From NCBI GenBank assembly GCA_037176845.1, contig JAYKXP010000059.1, forward strand, positions 248,001-312,000: DNA of 64,000 nucleotides. The letters run 5' to 3'. The position numbers and the translations under genes were made by a program. The DNA is from Paramarasmius palmivorus. Its lineage: Eukaryota > Basidiomycota > Agaricomycetes > Agaricales > Marasmiaceae. Shown piece after piece: positions 45,801 through 56,400 of this stretch. Below the pieces are notes generated by a model. The model saw only the letters and a program-made list of their open reading frames with translations. It made no database searches and was not told the DNA's origin. Position 1 is the first letter of the stretch. Each line of letters begins with the position of its first letter.

Positions 45801-46541
45801 CTTGGGTTTAGTGCTGTTATGATGAAAAGACCATACTCAATGGAGGGGCTTCGAGTGATGAGTCGGCTTGTGACAATGCGGGATTGCATGGTAGTGATAC
45901 GCTGGAAAATCGAACTTTAGATTGGAAGGGTTTCTTGTACTCGGTGCGACTCACTGAGCAAGAGGCAGAGAAATAGAGATACAGAGAAGCTGTTGGTTAC
46001 GCAAGTGAAGCTTTACAGGTGTGCTGTCGGGCCTGTGGGAGTTATAGAACAACGCGATGGGCAAAGTGCCTGTGTTGAACGTAGTAGCTGTGGAGAGGTG
46101 AATGGGAGAAAAAAAAGAGTAGAATGTCTGAGTCAGCCAATGTCTGGATTTGTTCCGACGAATTGCGGGAAATTGCGGGTGTGACGTGATGTGATTGGAC
46201 TCGTAGAACGAGAATGGAATTTCAGAGGACTTATTGGGCTGGACATAGGAAGGATGAAAACAGATATGGACTGGGAGAATAGCGAGCGCAGGCTGAGAAC
46301 CGTTGTGGCTGGTGGCAAGGAAGGCAGTCGGATCAAACCCAGCGTATCACCGCTGAGTCACAAATGTCCCAATTTGGCAGGTTTTATCAGAGATAAGAGG
46401 ATGAACTGGATCAATAAATTGTACGAGTAGTTACAGGGATTGGTTGTGCTGTTAGATATCTATAAGTACAGAATGGTAATAAACGAAGAGAAGAATATTT
46501 GAGGTGTCGCTCCTTATTCACTGCCCGACCACATACTGAAG
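45801..46541. other. Upstream region of F-box gene 2
   Basis: Contains only short frames. One hairpin unit at 46338-46357 is annotated separately. Confidence 0.4.
46338..46357. repeat. Single internal copy of the hairpin motif, upstream of F-box gene 2
   Basis: CCCAGCGTATCACCGCTGAG has the arm-loop-arm design of the subterminal arrays (6-nt loop TATCAC). It stands alone about 600 bp upstream of F-box gene 2, so all three F-box genes of the element have this motif 5' of them. Confidence 0.75.
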
Positions 46542-47798
46542 TTAGCCAGATCCGCTGGGTGCGGGCTGGTCAAAACTGTCTGTGGACCCCCAGGTTGGTA
46601 TAGGTCCCCAGTTCCCGTCGGAAGGAGTGTCTTCATCGTACCACAGGTCAAACCCACGATAATGGTATTGAAAGCCGGAAAGAGCAAATTGACAGCTGAT
46701 AAGCATGTCAGCGAATTCCTCGCCGTTGTAATTGCTCTTGGTTTGGAGGTTATGGAAGGTGAAGTTGCGGAGGGATGTAGAGGTACGACGAATTAGGGCG
46801 CGGATACCGTCAAAAAAAAATTTACTGGTTGTAGGACTCTCGGGAGCGGACCATTCAATCGACAATGAGCGAAGGCCAGGCACCACGAGATATTGAAGAA
46901 TGTCGTGGAAATGATGTGTGGGCTCAGTGGTAATGATAAATTCCAGGTATTGGAGGTGAGGAAGGCAAACATCACCCCTTGACCACCGCCATTCAGGTCG
47001 AAGAGTCCAATCACCAAAGGATAAGTTGAGTTGGACGGACTGAAGGCTCGGCAAACGCGCTACAACCGGAAGAACGGCTATAGTGCTGGAATAGAGTGTA
47101 AGGGTGGTAATGAAGGGGAGGCGGGGCTGAATGTCGACGTGTTGAGGTAGGGGATACCACCCCCATGTCGCGGTGGACAGGGTGCCTCGAAGCTGACGTA
47201 GAGCGAGGATGTTGAGAAGCCGGGGAAAATGGTCGCCCCCATCGCCGTTCGAGACGCCAGTTTCGAATCGGGTGAGACTGTGGATGTGTCCGGGAGGAAT
47301 TTCTTTGTCGAGTAAATCACAAATCCGATCAAAGCCCCAGCAGGTGGTGATCTTCAGTTCGCCCCATTGACGGTGAAGGAGAATATCGAGGCAAAGACAT
47401 GGGACTGCTGGGTCGTCGTGCTGTGTTGGGCTCAAGCTGCGTCCTTCGTCACTCTCGGTGTCACTCTCGGTGTGGCTTGGTGAGAGGTCGATGTCGAGTT
47501 CGAGGGGATGTTTGGCATTTTCAATTAGAAAGATGAGGAAGGATGTGGAGGCGGGATCGTGATGACAGCGTTCATCGTCGTCTGCTCGCCAGCAGTTAAG
47601 GGATATACGATGGAAGGGTGCATTGAGAATGACGATAGCGTGGATGCGTTTACTGGTGAGCAAAAGGGAGAGCAGATCACGACGGCTGAGGAGATCGCAG
47701 TCAGGGAAAAAATCCAGAGCTTGGCAAACAATCTGCGCCAGAAGCTCGTTAGGGAGTGATTGCACTGGTGATTTGTCGGTGGTGTGAGGAGACTGCAT
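46542..47798 (-). CDS. F-box protein 3 (cargo, adjacent to right hairpin array)
   Basis: Single frame of 418 codons starting at 47798 with VQSLPNELLAQIVCQALDFF, a clear F-box-like helix. LLTSKRIHAIVI and a leucine-rich body follow (for example LRQLRGTLSTATWGWYPLP). The overall plan and several phrases parallel F-box 1 (an F-box, then a segment with FLAFLVEHA/FLIFLIENA and later LLHRQWGELK/LLTRPWNTL), so these two appear to be paralogues placed at opposite ends of the element. It is read inward from the right array. SCF adaptor function is inferred from family knowledge only. Confidence 0.75.
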   Translation of the reverse strand: MQSPHTTDKSPVQSLPNELLAQIVCQALDFFPDCDLLSRRDLLSLLLTSKRIHAIVILNAPFHRISLNCWRADDDERCHHDPASTSFLIFLIENAKHPLELDIDLSPSHTESDTESDEGRSLSPTQHDDPAVPCLCLDILLHRQWGELKITTCWGFDRICDLLDKEIPPGHIHSLTRFETGVSNGDGGDHFPRLLNILALRQLRGTLSTATWGWYPLPQHVDIQPRLPFITTLTLYSSTIAVLPVVARLPSLQSVQLNLSFGDWTLRPEWRWSRGDVCLPHLQYLEFIITTEPTHHFHDILQYLVVPGLRSLSIEWSAPESPTTSKFFFDGIRALIRRTSTSLRNFTFHNLQTKSNYNGEEFADMLISCQFALSGFQYHYRGFDLWYDEDTPSDGNWGPIPTWGSTDSFDQPAPSGSG

Positions 47799-48254
47799 AG
47801 TGCGAGGGGTATTGTATAGGGTGAGGCGGAGGTGTGCAGGAAAATTGGTGGTGGTGGTGGTGGTGGTGCAATTGTGCGATGTCGTGCAAGAAATTTTGGG
47901 GAATGTAAAGGATTGACATTTGGCTGGGCACTCAATGCTTCATAGGTACAGATACTAATCATAATAGGGATATATAGCAAATAAAGCAGCAAGTCCGTCA
48001 TTACCAGACTAGGAACTGCGCTGGTGTGGACAGTAGACTCTCAGAGAGACGTGAAATGGTGGAGATTTACTAGTGATAGATAACATGTACGAGTGGCTCT
48101 GCGAGCTTGGTGTTGTGGGAACGTGCCAACATGGCGAGAGTGCCAGTGGTGAATACGAGAAAAGTGAGGCGGTTTGGGTTTGGTGGCTAGTGAGCGGTAT
48201 TGGGAGTGAGGATGGCATGTGCCTCGGCGATTACACGCTGTGCAGCAGCAAGGG
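47799..48254. other. Promoter region of F-box gene 3
   Basis: No gene. Contains a (GGT)n run at about 47845-47863 and A/T-rich sequence leading to the right array. Confidence 0.4.
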
Positions 48255-49650
48255 ACACAGGATGTCAGCGTTGCAACGCCGAGTCTGAACGTGTGGAACT
48301 GGGCGACGAGACGCTGGGATAATTGGTGGTCTCAGCGATTCTACGACGAGTCTGAGAAAGGAATAGAAGTGGGCGAGTGGTCGCTGAGATTACTGGGCAG
48401 TTGGAGACCCAGCGACACAACACTGAGTGAGTGGAAGTGGTGACAGTGAGCGATGGGTCGCTGAGATAAATGCAGGAGGCGGACTGAGCGAGGAGACGCT
48501 GTGATAAATGCTGGTGGTGGAGCCAGCGATGGAGCGCTGGGTTAAATAGCCCAATACGTATAACTCTTATAAGCACGTGCACACTGGAAAAGAGATTTAG
48601 TCGTGATACAATATGGTATGGGTGTGTAGACATACCTGGCGGAGCCAATGGTCATTCGGTGTGTGAGACCCTGTGCAAAACTAGTGGACATGTGCGAGGA
48701 ACAACGGAGGCTGAGATGGATGATGGTGTACTCAGCGATTCAACGCCGAGTCCGTGGAAGGAGTGAAGCTGAGGGATTGGTCGCTGAGATAAATATGGTG
48801 GTAAAACTCAGCGATTCAACGCCGAGTGTAGGGGAAGAGTGGAACTGGGCGAAGAGACGCTGAGATTGATGATGTTGGTGTACTCAGCGATTCAACACCG
48901 AGTTCGTGGAAGGAGTGAAGCTGAGGGATTGGTCACTGAGATACATATGGTGGTAAACCCCAGCGATTCAACGCCGAGTTCGTGGAAGGAGTGAAGCTGA
49001 GGGATTGGTCGCTGAGATAGGTATGGTGGTAAAACTCAGCGATTCAACGCCGAGTGTAGGGGAAGAGTGGAACTGGGCGAAGAGACGCTGAGATTGATGA
49101 TGTTGGTGTACTCAGCGATTCAACGCCGAGTTCGTGGAAGGAGTGAAACTGAGGGATTGGTCGCTGAGATACATATGGTGGTAAAACCCAGCGATTCAAC
49201 GCCGAGTATGGGAATTCGAAGTGAACTGAGGGATTGATCGCTGAGATAAATATGGTGGTAAAACTCAGCGATTCAACGCCGAGTGTGGGGGAAGAGTGGA
49301 ACTGGGCAAAGAGACGCTGACATGAATACCAGTGGTGTAGTCAGCGATGCATCGCTGAGCCGTGAAGGAAAGATTGTGAAGGCTAGACATATATACAGCA
49401 TTGAGTGAGATGTAAAACAGACGTGACTGAACTGACCGATGGTCGGACCCACTGGTCAAAGCAACCGTTAACACCTGAGCGTGGCATCGCCGAGACCCGT
49501 GAAAGGGAACGATCCCAGTGAGGACTCGCCGAGTCTTTGGAAATGGTGGTAGATGCTCATGCTCAGCGCATGGACGCTGGAATGGGTAATGGTACAGAGT
49601 GGGCGTGTAGTCGCCGAGATTTATGAAGATACAGAGTGAGCGTGTGTTCG
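48255..49650 (-). repeat. Right subterminal array of the hairpin repeat (76-bp higher-order unit of two 38-bp halves)
   Basis: CTCAGCGATTCAACGCCGAG-type starts occur at 48731, 48807, 48883, 48959, 49035, 49111 and 49187: an exact 76-bp period made of two 38-bp halves. The second half begins CTGAGGGATTGGTCGCTGAG or CTGGGCGAAGAGACGCTGAG. Spacers are purine-rich (GGAAGGAGTGAAG), the complement of the pyrimidine-rich spacers of the left array, so the two arrays are inverted relative to each other. The array is less regular at its two ends and broken near 48545-48710. Confidence 0.9.
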
Positions 49651-49789
49651 CCGAGAGTTATGAGGGTTATGGCCTATTCTTGTCTACTTTACATCTTTGG
49701 ATATTTATTCCCACAATGTTCACTTTTCGTGGGCACTGTATCCCGACGCCGCCCGGCGCGGTATCTGAATTATGATGGGCCCTGTTACC

Positions 49790-49819
49790 TTATCTGTCGT
49801 TTTCCCAGGCGGCTGCCCC
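49790..49819 (-). repeat. Right terminal inverted repeat of the KDZ element
   Basis: Read on the minus strand the end begins GGGGCAGCCGCCTGGGAAAA, matching the left end at about two positions in three over 30 bp without gaps. Confidence 0.65.
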
Positions 49820-49827
49820 GAATATTT
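49820..49827. repeat. Right target-site duplication of the KDZ element (GAATATTT)
   Basis: Exact direct repeat of 29112-29119. Immediately to its right the sequence resumes the same paralogous segment that is interrupted at 29119. Confidence 0.75.
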
Positions 49828-52339
49828 GATGTTGATACGATTCTGATTTGCTTTCTGCAGGCTATGACATTTGAAATTTGATGTCTTGTCCTTCCATCTT
49901 GATTCCAGCCAAGCTACATTCGACGCCTTCGAACTCTTATAATTATACACACCTCCGAGTCCACCCTCATTGTCCAGACGTCCGAGCTCCAATAATCCCT
50001 CGAAATTCGAGCTTCGCACGCAAGACGCCGCAGACGTCAACAACACTTTCATCCAGTCATGCTCCGCTTCACCCTTGGCCCAGTTTCATGCAACGTGTAG
50101 AAGCCTCGAATCGATGTCTCCGCTTGTTCGTCCTTGTCCGCACGTCCAGGACACATACAGAACTTGGCATCCTTACTATGATCATATTGGAGCTGTCGTG
50201 ATTGGGGAAAAGAGCCAGAGAAGAGGAGAGTTGTGAAAATAGCTGAGAGTCGGAAACAGGGCACACGTCAAGCTTAACCTTCCCATCGAAACTGCAGTGC
50301 TCTCCCTTGTCCGCTGCATGCTCTACAAAGAGCTACTCCGAGTCCCGTTACCCGCTCTTGAACACCGACGCCTCCGCCTCTCTCCGCTCCTAAAACAATT
50401 ACCAAGAGCCAATAAGTCGCGGAGGCGAGTAGGCGTTGTGTTCGCTCTTCGTCAACCTTCATGTCCATTGAAGAACGAAGCAACATAAACCACAATGGGT
50501 ATCGCGCATTGGTGAGATCACCCTTCAGTTTTCGGTTGACTTTTATCACTCATAATCTATATACAGCATTGACGTGGTCAGCTTGGATAAAAGCCTTTCC
50601 AATGAAGCTAGGGCAGGTAAGTTATTTGCTCACTTCTCTCCTCATTACTGACGTGACGGTACGTCTCTCTAGTCTGCAGTGGTTGGCAGCAGTACAAGTA
50701 ACAATGAACTCGAAAATGCAAGTAGCTTTCGTCTTCTCATCTCGTTCTTTGCTCATCCTCCATTAGGTCTAAATGCAGCTAGTTTAGGATTATGCATAAT
50801 ACCAGTTCAATGGGAATGACTCACTAGCACGGATGAGAGCTTCTCGAGGGACTTCGCGAAGGCTAGAGCTGCCATTGGTGAGACCGGCAATCTTGAGATA
50901 TCACCCTCATGCTACCGGAATGCCGCCAAGAGTCCGATAAGGGATATATCGTTGCTAGTCTACGGAAACGTCCTAACTGACGACAAAAGGGAATGTTGAA
51001 TATTGGATGGTACGTCGCAGATTCATCCCGTTCCTACCCATGAATCTTATTTCACGGTAGACGGAGAACTCGCAATATACACGTGGGTGCTGATGAAGAA
51101 ACTGGCGGCTGGTAGACTCGGATGTACTAGTACTGGGTCTCGAGTTCTGGGTAACAAGAGGCTTTTCCTCATGATAGTCGGATGCTCACCTGGAATCTTT
51201 AGGGATCCGTCACTATGTGTATTTCAGTCGACGAATATAAGATTATGTCAGAGAAACTCGCCTGATACTGATCGCGCAGGCGCACGAGTATATTGCCCGG
51301 CCCATTCTCTCTGAAGCCCTCGCTGAGACCCTGAACCAAGGCGTAACCCTGCATGATGCTATCGTTTTGGTAGACCCCCGTCTTGACTATAATAGGACTT
51401 CGGAGATCTTTACTGCTTTGGTGCGTGACCTGGTTCTATCGTCGTCGATGGTCGGCTAAAGGCGTGTAGGTGGAGCATTGGCATTTGCCCAAATGCTTAT
51501 CACGGCTCATTCTTCAAGGGGACAGAATCATCCCTGCTGTTTTCGAGGTTCATACATTCTGATAAATGAGTGTTCAAGATACCTGTCAATCAATGCGGTC
51601 TATATTGTTAAGTATCCGAAGGTGAGCCAATGCGGAATTCCGGCTATCAAGGTGAGGTCTCATGATGGCCGCAGCCAGGAAACGGTGTCTAATAAGTGTT
51701 TAATAGTCTTCCAAGATCCGGTCATTTGATGGTTCCGGATGGCACAACCGCGAGGTGATGTTTGCAGTCAGGCCTTTCCACATTCGGTCCTCATGGTAAC
51801 GCCGAAAACAGGTCATCCGTCGCACATATTCAATCTTGAAGTCTAACAGTGCGCCTCTAAAAGTACTGGTGGTAATGAGTAACCCTCACTGATTGGGGGA
51901 GTGTAAACTATCTGGCGATGCATCTGTCTGCGCCAGGACGTATTCCGACGGGATTCACGTACGATTCAGGAAAAGCACGGCTCTCAAACCCCCAAGGTGA
52001 TGAAACTCGGTCGTGTTCGCCAGACCTCGACTCTGAATAAGCCCTCTTGGCATCTCAACCAGTCATTGCAGGATCTCTAGTCCTCAAGATGTTCCCAGCG
52101 CTTTTTCGGGCCTGAAATTTCTCCGTGAGTTCCCACGTATTCCATGCAAGATGTCCGCTAAATATTGACAGTCTAGTCAAACCAATGTCGGCTAGTACCG
52201 CGGTTTTCATTCAGAGACCAGCAAATTCATTCCCTCTGGTATATAAGGCGTGCGTACAAGCCAGATACCATAGGCCAATACACCCAGTTACACCTACTTG
52301 CCTTCTAGCTTCTTCTCTTTCGAACAAATCGCGTCACAA
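49828..52339. other. Right flank and a poorly resolved possible multi-exon gene
   Basis: The first 290 bp are the right half of the segment duplicated at 22786-23090. From about 50460 to 51730 (+) several short frames are bounded by good donor and acceptor signals (for example ending at CGCATTG then GTGAGATC, and TCTCTCTAG before TCTGCAGTGG). One exon-like stretch near 51280-51430 reads HEYIARPILSEALAETLNQG. I could not join them into one convincing protein and recognise no domain. It may be a degraded gene. Confidence 0.35.
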
Positions 52340-53478
52340 ATGTCTCTCTCGTCGATGATACTGGATTTGTCGCCTGTCAAGGTGCCGTCGGAAACCGAAA
52401 CATCCAAGTCTCAGGAAGACGCTGTTTACATTCCGCCAGAGGGTGTTTACTTCCGCCTCCTCGGCTATGTCAGTCAGCATGTCCTCTTCTCGAGAACATT
52501 CCGTACCGACCCCGCCGTCGGTCACAACCCCATGGCTGACGAGCATGACGACCAATACTTTACGCTCATCCACGGAACCGGCAGTCGTAAAGGCACTTAC
52601 GCGATCAAGAGCAAGGTTACTGGATATGTTTTGTATTCGCGCACATTCAGAAATCCACATGTAGGCCATACTCCAGGTGATGGTGAATTTGGTGACAAGT
52701 ACGTCGTTTTCCTGAATTTTGCACGCTGGACTGATGAGCGCAACGTTTTATTGAAAGTTGGTTCGAGATTGAAATGGGCACTGGTAAACGTGCTGGGCGT
52801 TTTCGTCTCGTTACGCCAGAGGTTGGCGTTGCGCTCTTCTCTCGTACTTTTAGGAAGCCGTATATTGGTAATAACCCAGCGCACGAAGTCTATGACGATC
52901 AATACTTTAGCTTCCTCTTTGAGGACATGAAAGTCGACAAGGTCGAGTATGATCTTAAAGAAGGCAAGATCATCTCAACGACTCCGATGGTTCTCACCAA
53001 CCAGACACTCGAGAACAAGTCGGACCACGAACAGGAGATGTCGTTTGCGCTCAACAAGACCGTGACACATACCAGTAGCTTCCAGTACACAACCGGTTTC
53101 ACAATCACGATTGGCAGCACGTTCTCAGGTATGTAGTGTTATTCATGCTTTGCTTTTCCCATCAATGACTCAATAATCTGCTCTTTTGTTATAGCTGGTA
53201 TCCCTGGTGTAGGAGAGATCGGGTTAACACTTGACAGGTCCTTTAGCAATGAATGGACATGGGGCAAGGAGGATTCGGTTGCCAAGTCGTACACGGCGAC
53301 GTTCCCAGTCAAAGCTGGCCCAAAACAGACCGTCCGCGCCGTCTCGACTGTCAACAAATGTGATCTCGACGTTCCGTATACGATTTACATGAGTTCCAAG
53401 AGCACTGGTACAAAGGTGGAGACGAAGGGAATTTGGCGCGGTGTGACCACTTGGAACCTCCGTCATAAGATCGAGTAA
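52340..53478 (+). CDS. LSL-type lectin with aerolysin-like pore-forming module (apparently intact, 3 exons)
   Basis: Exons 52340-52698, 52758-53128 and 53195-53478 (introns 59 and 66 nt, GT-AG, consistent phase) give about 337 residues. The N-terminal half is a beta-trefoil with three similar repeats, each with an LFSRTFR- or LYSRTFR-type motif; in the first and third repeats DDQYF follows it further downstream. The C-terminal half is rich in Thr/Ser beta strands and contains the MSFALNKTVTHTSS region and TYTATF-like strands of the aerolysin/hydralysin fold. This combination is known from mushroom haemolytic lectins that bind galactosides or lactosamine and oligomerise in membranes. No signal peptide is seen, in keeping with the family. 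A defence role against grazers is the usual proposal. I found no break. Confidence 0.85.
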
Positions 53479-56400
53479 TGGTGGTCTTATGGTAGTAAAA
53501 AGTATACAGACGATCTTGCCCGGCTTGGCAAATGGCGAGGTCGATGCTAATGTACATCGTCGTATCGACGATTCTATCGAATATACACAACAGCATTTGC
53601 ATTTACGCGTGTATCCCTTGTGCTTCAAATCGCCTCGGACTATGCTCGACCGATGGCCGTTGGTTCATCTTGCTAGCCGCCCAGAGTCAGCGCCATGAAA
53701 CGAGAGATTGTGGAGCAACGTACCAGCCACGTCTGCCTGGTTCGTCGTATACCCTTTCACCGGAATGCATTCCGTTCGCATGCCTTCGAGCGACAGCGTG
53801 GATCTTGAGTGTTTATTGACTAGCCCTGGTTCCTGTAGAGTAACACGGTGAGCGATCGTTGACCAACCGAGACGAAAACAGGCCAGGATACCTTCAACTA
53901 TCTAAACCGTGGCGGCGAGGACATCCAGGTCAACCGTAGCTATGCCGAGCTCTAGTTGCGAGCTTTTGATTAACAAGAAACTGGGGAGGTGACGAAGCCC
54001 GAACGTGATGGTTCTGGTAGCTTGAATCTCTGGGTCGACGCCTATAACTTTGAAGCTTTAGAAGATGAAGGTGAAGGGTGAAATGAGGGCATACCGAGAT
54101 TACAGTTCGAACAGTTCGGATGTCGTTCGGCACCGATCGGATTAGCTGTACATCGGCTACCGAGCGAATGCAGATACACCCACCCACGACCGTGTTTAGA
54201 GCCAAGCCCAACACTAGTCTTCTACTAGTAGTAGTACACGCCCTAAAAGAATCGTCAATCTTGATAGCCATGACGAAACGAAGATAGCCTACCGAATAAT
54301 AATGGGATCCAGCATGTCGAGTCTCGTGTCGCTTGCGATTACTTTGCTGGTGAAGATATACACGGACAACGGGCGTATACGACAGGGAGAGGCGAGGTTG
54401 ATTTTTATGGTTCATGTAGAAGGTGTCGTCGTGGATCTGGAATTGAGTTTAGGCAGTGTACAAGAAAAAGAGAAAGAGAAAACTCACTTTGAGGTATCCG
54501 TTCTTGCCCTAGACTCCTGTCCGAACTATCCATAGCTCTGGCTAGTCGATAGCATGCACCCAAAGACTATCCACTCCAGTGCTTGTAAATCTGGATGTTG
54601 AGCTTTAGCGGTGCCATGCTGGGGAGAAGGAGCATACGCGCAGAAAAGTACACTTATGTTCCAGAGCCCGCCAGCTCGATGCAACGCGTCTGTATGCTTG
54701 GAAGGACAGCTTCTGTTTGAAAATGCGAAGGGAGGATGCGGCAGAGTGTCAAAAAGGTACGGGAATGGAGTGGAAGGAGGAGGAGGAGGCGGACAGAGCG
54801 CGAGTGCCCATGTCAGGTACCTAACGTTGCGGAGCGCGCTGCGTTAGGTTTTATTTGTGGATGATGTGGGTGGAAGCAACGTTGGAATATCCAGAAAGGT
54901 AGCTAGCCGCCCAGCAAGTCTCCCTCGCGGATGCTTCAAGGTGACTGTGTTGCGTAGGCTCGCCGACAAGGGAGCGGACAACAGAGAAGGCGTGTTGATA
55001 ATGTCGATGATGATGATGTGGGCGCGATGCTATAGTCTTGAGGGGCTCCAAAAGCTGGGTATAGGATGAAGTTGTCGTCGTATGAGCTTGGTAGTTCGGA
55101 GGGGACAAGGTGGGCGGTGGATGCAGCGTTGTGGGATTGAGGAAGGACATTCTCGATCTTTGTGGAGGTTCTAAGTGACGGTACTGCGAGTTTTTGTTTT
55201 TCAGCTTATCTAGGATGATAATGTGGGTTAACAGGACGTGAAGGATATTACCTACGAATGGGACGTGTGGTTGGTGTTGTGTGATCTTGCGTATGACTCT
55301 GGAGAGGGAAGTCGGCAAATGTGGAACCATACGATTGTATGTTGACTTGAGAGGCTTGAGAGATTGGAAGGGGAATATCGACGTTCAAGTCTGGCCGCGT
55401 TGTGGTCCAAAAAAAAATCCTGCAGAAAGAAATGAAGTGGCGGTGTCACTTCTATCGGCGATACTCAGATAAAGAAGACTTACCCATTATTAATATCTGA
55501 TCTCTCCTTCGACGACTGTATAGGTCTTTGGACCAAGAAAGCTTGCTGGAAGAAGTGGTGAAAGTGGTAGATGGTGGTCAGTCAACAGGAGCACGTCGTG
55601 CACCTTGGTCCGGAACCACCATCATCCGGCTGCTCTGACACGATATGTCTATTGCTCCTCGATGGCTCCCCACGTTCTCGATGAATGGCAGCGAAGATAC
55701 CGTCAGAAGAATTTCGGGTAGGAAAGATCATTCGTGCTGGATATTGGCTATCTAGAGCCAGGTGAGTCTGCAGGCTATCCTTAGAGGTTATGCGCTCACG
55801 CTATGGCAGGAATTAGTCTCTCAGAGGTCTCATAACCGTCACGTATGGTAACCCTCTATCTTTACCAGAAACAAAACGCGCTACGTCGTAGAATACCTCC
55901 AAGAAACCACATTGCGCATTCTCCATTGTCATTCAACTTTGCTATTCAATACCAGAGGCATATCTATTCCTTCGGCCTACTCACTCTCTCCCAGACCAGG
56001 ATACGACCAAGAAGCTCCAATATTCTTATAGCTTCGACTCCCAACACAAACAACTTCGCGGGTACGTTCACTTCCAGTTCTATCTGCATTTCTCGTACTG
56101 AGAATCGGTGTAGTGTGTCAGTGAATAGTCTTTTGGATCTGGCCGTCAGATGGTAAGTTCTCCATTGACTCTATTCGTCTGCCATATCCACTGACATATG
56201 CCTCTAGACCAAATCGACATCGAAAGTTGGAAGTTGACTATTCTAGAGTGGATATGCGGTGGCGCTTCATACTCGATAGCATCATCACATTGCAATTGTG
56301 GAACACTGTACATGGCACCCTCAACGTCGACGTCTACATGTACAGTACACGAACCCTCGTTCTCGCTTCCTCCTTGACGGTTTTAGCCCTTTGGGTGACT

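Larger units (their letters stand above)
29120..49819. mobile_element. 20.7 kb KDZ-class DNA transposon with F-box and Cys-rich cargo
   Basis: Four independent lines define this unit: an 8-bp direct repeat at both edges, imperfect terminal inverted repeats (about 20 of 30 positions), a paralogous empty site at 22.5-23.1 kb joining the two flanks, and a complete KDZ/CxC transposase gene inside. Large 38-bp hairpin arrays in opposite orientation fill the first and last kilobase or more. Gene order: array, F-box (+), Zn-cluster-like gene (+), transposase (-), Cys-rich/coiled-coil gene (+), small uncertain gene (-), small basic gene (+), long coiled-coil gene (+), F-box (-), F-box (-), array. KDZ elements in mushroom genomes are known to carry extra genes, sometimes TET/JBP oxygenases. 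I see no HxD-type TET/JBP core here, and F-box cargo is not something I know as standard. Confidence 0.85.

Noticed and set aside
47845..47863. GGT microsatellite near F-box gene 3
   Set aside because: Ordinary simple repeat with no evidence of function.
54302..54535. Short plus-strand frame with a hydrophobic start after the lectin gene
   Set aside because: 77 codons without homologous features, splice structure or conserved motif. It cannot be distinguished from chance.
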